From: Aquifex sp.
Lineage (GTDB): Bacteria; Aquificota; Aquificia; Aquificales; Aquificaceae
DNA: 15,608 nucleotides
Direction: 5' to 3'
NCBI GenBank assembly: GCA_015487405.1
Contig: WFPV01000013.1
Coordinates: 1-15,608, forward strand
Shown here: positions 13,888 through 15,608 of the stretch, piece after piece
Position numbering within the stretch: position 1 is the first letter of the stretch
Layout of the letters: every line of letters begins with the position of its first letter
The notes under the pieces: model-generated
What the model was told of the DNA's origin: nothing
Databases searched by the model: none
Seen by the model: the letters and a program-made list of their open reading frames with translations, nothing else
Position numbers and translations under genes: made by a program

Positions 13888-14615
13888 AACGTTATATCTA
13901 CAAGCTATCCAAAGAGGATTTTTATGAGTTTTTAATTAGATACCCCTTCGGGGTGGAAGTTCTTAAAAGAAATGGAGAGATCCTCTTTGCCACCTACGAG
14001 CCCGTAGAAGAGCTATATCCTTTGAAGGTAGAAGAAATAAGCACAGATTGGCAGAACTGGAAAGAGAAGTTCAAGCCCGTCGAGGTGGATGATTTTGTTA
14101 TTCTTCCCCCTTGGAAGAAGCCCGTATTTATAAAGCCTGGAATGGCTTTCGGAACTGGACTTCACCCTACTACCCGGCTCTGTATAAATGCTCTTAAAAG
14201 GTACCTTAAGGAGGGCTGGAGCGTTCTTGACGTTGGAACCGGAAGCGGAATCCTCGCAATAATTTCTAAACTCCTTGGAGCTTCTAAGGTTGTAGGGATA
14301 GACATCTCGGAGGAAGCCGTCAGGGAGTGTAGAGAAAACGCCGAGCTAAACGGCGTATATGTAGAGTGTATAAAGGCTGAGCCAAAGGAAATAACCGAAC
14401 AATTTGACATTGTTGTTGCAAATTTGGAGATAAAGATTTTTGAAAAAGTTTTAAAGGATATCTTTCCCAAAATCGGAAAGGTAGGAATCTTTTCCGGTCT
14501 ATACAAAGAGGAAGATTTAAAGAGATTTTCAGAACTTTTAGGTAAACCTTTCACAGAAGTTTACGAAGAAAAGGATTGGTTCTGCGTAATTTTAGACATG
14601 AATAATACTCGATGA
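13884..14615 (+). CDS. prmA: Ribosomal protein L11 methyltransferase PrmA
   Basis: A SAM-dependent class I methyltransferase that modifies ribosomal protein L11. The 243-residue protein has the PrmA signature FGTGLHPTT (89-97), SAM motif I VLDVGTGSGILAI (114-126), the acidic end of the second strand (VVGIDISEEAV, 137-147) and a motif IV-like VVANLEIKI where most relatives have ANI. It also has the PrmA-type linker (VILPPWKKP, 72-80). It is about 50 residues shorter than the E. coli enzyme because the L11-binding N-terminal domain is reduced. ATGA overlap with trpG indicates coupled translation. The nuoCD-trpG-prmA run appears to be one transcript of unrelated functions. A 25-bp gap separates it from upp. 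Confidence 0.92.
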   Translation: MKRYIYKLSKEDFYEFLIRYPFGVEVLKRNGEILFATYEPVEELYPLKVEEISTDWQNWKEKFKPVEVDDFVILPPWKKPVFIKPGMAFGTGLHPTTRLCINALKRYLKEGWSVLDVGTGSGILAIISKLLGASKVVGIDISEEAVRECRENAELNGVYVECIKAEPKEITEQFDIVVANLEIKIFEKVLKDIFPKIGKVGIFSGLYKEEDLKRFSELLGKPFTEVYEEKDWFCVILDMNNTR

Positions 14616-14624
14616 AGTACAGCT

Positions 14625-14636
14625 TTAGTATACTAA
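14625..14636. promoter_or_regulatory. 12-bp palindrome with a -10-like box directly before upp
   Basis: TTAGTATACTAA is a perfect 12-bp palindrome ending four bases before the upp ATG. It contains TATACT (14629-14634), a five-of-six match to a -10 box. If used, transcription would begin at or next to the ATG, giving a leaderless upp mRNA. No good -35 is present at 16-18 bases. The AAGGG after it is too close to the ATG to be a normal Shine-Dalgarno. It could also be an operator for a dimeric regulator. Confidence 0.4.
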
Positions 14637-14640
14637 GGGT

Positions 14641-15258
14641 ATGATTTATGAAGTTCTTCATCCCATTGTTCAGCATAAGGTTAACCTGCTAAGAGATATA
14701 TCTACTTCCAAGGAAAAGCTTCGCAAAACGTTGGAAGAGCTTTCTACACTTTTGGTTTACGAAAGCCTTTACGACCTCAGGCTTGAACTTAGAAAAATGA
14801 ATACATGGATTGGGGAAAAAATTTTTCCCTTTGTTAAGGAGGAGGAAATCATTTTTATTCCTATTTTGAGGGCGGGTCTTGGAATGCTCGACGGTGCCCT
14901 TAAGGTCATACCCAACGCAAAGGTAGGGTTCATAGCAGCAAAAAGAAATGAAAAAACTTTGAAGACGAAGATTTATTACGAAAGGCTTCCAAAACTAAAA
15001 GGCAAAATTATTGTAATCCTTGACCCTATGCTTGCAACAGGAGGAACTTTGGAAACGGTTTTAAGGGAAATTAAAAAGCAAAGACCGAAGGTAGTTAAAT
15101 CTATTCACGTAATCGCTTCACCCGAGGGGTCTCTAAGGATAAATAAAAAATTTAAAGATGTAGAATTATTTATAGGAAAGATTGACGAGAAATTGAACGC
15201 CAAAGGATATATCATACCTGGACTCGGCGATATGGGAGATAGGTTATATTCTGATTGA
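14641..15258 (+). CDS. upp: Uracil phosphoribosyltransferase
   Basis: This salvage enzyme makes UMP from uracil and PRPP. The 205-residue protein has the PRPP-binding loop VILDPMLATGGTL (125-137), the early block PILRAGLGMLDG (74-85), and the uracil-specific C-terminal flap GYIIPGLGDMGDRLYSD, close to the family pattern PGLGDAGDR with Met for Ala. Length is near the usual 208. The ATG start matches the family N-terminus but has no properly spaced Shine-Dalgarno. The gene is probably read from its own promoter at the palindrome just upstream, or with prmA 25 bp before it. Downstream is an AT-rich spacer and an insertion-sequence fragment. Confidence 0.94.
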   Translation: MIYEVLHPIVQHKVNLLRDISTSKEKLRKTLEELSTLLVYESLYDLRLELRKMNTWIGEKIFPFVKEEEIIFIPILRAGLGMLDGALKVIPNAKVGFIAAKRNEKTLKTKIYYERLPKLKGKIIVILDPMLATGGTLETVLREIKKQRPKVVKSIHVIASPEGSLRINKKFKDVELFIGKIDEKLNAKGYIIPGLGDMGDRLYSD

Positions 15259-15269
15259 TAATTTATTGA

Positions 15270-15281
15270 AGTTTGCAAACT
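15270..15281. repeat. 12-bp palindrome AGTTTGCAAACT after upp
   Basis: A perfect palindrome lies 11 bases after the upp stop, at the start of the AT-rich spacer before the transposase fragment. It might act as a weak hairpin at the end of the upp transcript, although no T-run follows. It may also mark the left end of the insertion sequence. Neither can be settled because the right end of the element is outside the window. Confidence 0.3.
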
Positions 15282-15372
15282 ATGGGTATAACCACTGTTA
15301 TTTTCTGTTGAGGTTTCGGAAATTTTTTATAAGCTTTTCTAATTGTTTCTATGAGAATGCCAAGATAAGGGG

Positions 15373-15608
15373 ATGGGAAAATAGAAATATGGGCTGATAG
15401 GGAAGTTAGAGGAATGCTTTAAAAAGATTGAAAAGAGAAAGAGGATACAAGCGAAAGTAAAAGCAATAGCTGTAGTTTTGTATTTTAACGGATTGTCCTT
15501 TAGAAAAGTCGCTCAACTACTGAAACAGATGATGGGAATAGAAGTTAGTCCAGAGGCAGTAAGGCTATGGTGGCATTCATTGGCTAAATTCCTAGGAAGT
15601 ATCAGTAG
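15373..15608 (+). mobile_element. Insertion-sequence transposase, 5' part, cut by window edge, possibly nonsense-mutated
   Basis: From 15385 the frame is open to the window edge and encodes a basic N-terminus (KLEECFKKIEKRKRIQAKVK) followed by a helix-turn-helix-like block: AVVLYFNGLSFRKVAQLL, then GIEVSPEAVRLWWHSLAKFL. This matches the N-terminal DNA-binding region of DDE-type transposases common in thermophilic bacteria and archaea (Y-x-x-G-L-S-x-R-x-V-A, then S-x-E-A-V-R-x-W). The catalytic DDE core would lie beyond the window. The only in-frame ATG (15373) is followed by TAG at its fourth codon (15382-15384), so either the gene carries a nonsense mutation near its start, starts at a rare codon such as CTG at 15394, or needs recoding. 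I cannot name the IS family with certainty. Confidence 0.6.

Noticed and set aside
13942..13954. Hairpin ACCCC-TTC-GGGGT inside prmA, resembling the other TTC-loop hairpins
   Set aside because: It is fully explained by in-frame codons for Tyr-Pro-Phe-Gly-Val and lacks the CCGCC/GGCGG core.
1..15608. CRISPR array, tRNA or rRNA genes
   Set aside because: I saw no regularly spaced repeats and no cloverleaf or rRNA-like stretch on either strand while reading; a tRNAscan or CRISPR finder run was not possible.

Overview
The window looks like chromosomal DNA of a hyperthermophilic bacterium of the Aquificales, most likely Aquifex itself. The proteins are rich in Lys, Glu and Ile, Arg is mostly AGA/AGG and Ile often ATA, and NuoC is fused to NuoD. 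The MraY protein puts Asp117, Asp118, Asp265 and His324 exactly where I recall them in the crystallised A. aeolicus enzyme. The assignment rests on protein recognition only, and I cannot test the strain or gene order.

Layout. 1-856 (+): a 58-residue protein of unknown function overlaps an OmpR/PhoB-type response regulator. 944-2317 (+): thiC for the thiamin pyrimidine. 2363-4870 (-): a tight three-gene unit read from 4870 downward, namely a SPOUT-type RNA methyltransferase, mraY (peptidoglycan lipid I) and a UbiA-family quinone prenyltransferase. 4931-6148 (+): trpB, diverging from that unit over only 60 bp. 6113-10927 (-): clpC followed by bamA, with the 3' end of bamA running 36 bp into trpB. 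10928-11492: an AT-rich gap with a clpC promoter and, on the minus strand, the remains of a VapBC-like toxin-antitoxin pair. 11493-14615 (+): fused nuoCD, trpG and prmA, tightly packed. 14641-15258 (+): upp. 15259-15608: an AT-rich spacer and the 5' part of an insertion-sequence transposase cut by the window edge.

Most genes are conserved housekeeping functions: thiamin, tryptophan, cell wall, outer-membrane assembly, protein quality control, respiration, RNA/protein methylation and uracil salvage. They are packed without functional grouping: trpB and trpG are separate, and nuoCD stands away from other nuo genes. Several junctions suggest translational coupling (4-bp and 1-bp overlaps, 1-bp and 13-bp gaps), and several genes lack a usable Shine-Dalgarno (trpB, the SPOUT gene, bamA, upp), so leaderless or coupled initiation is plausible.

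I see no convincing new multi-gene system. The best leads are the decayed VapBC-like locus, a 13-bp palindrome (CCGCCTTCGGCGG) used at both a convergent and a divergent junction, the trpB/bamA tail-to-tail overlap, the clpC-bamA junction, and the transposase fragment with an early stop codon.
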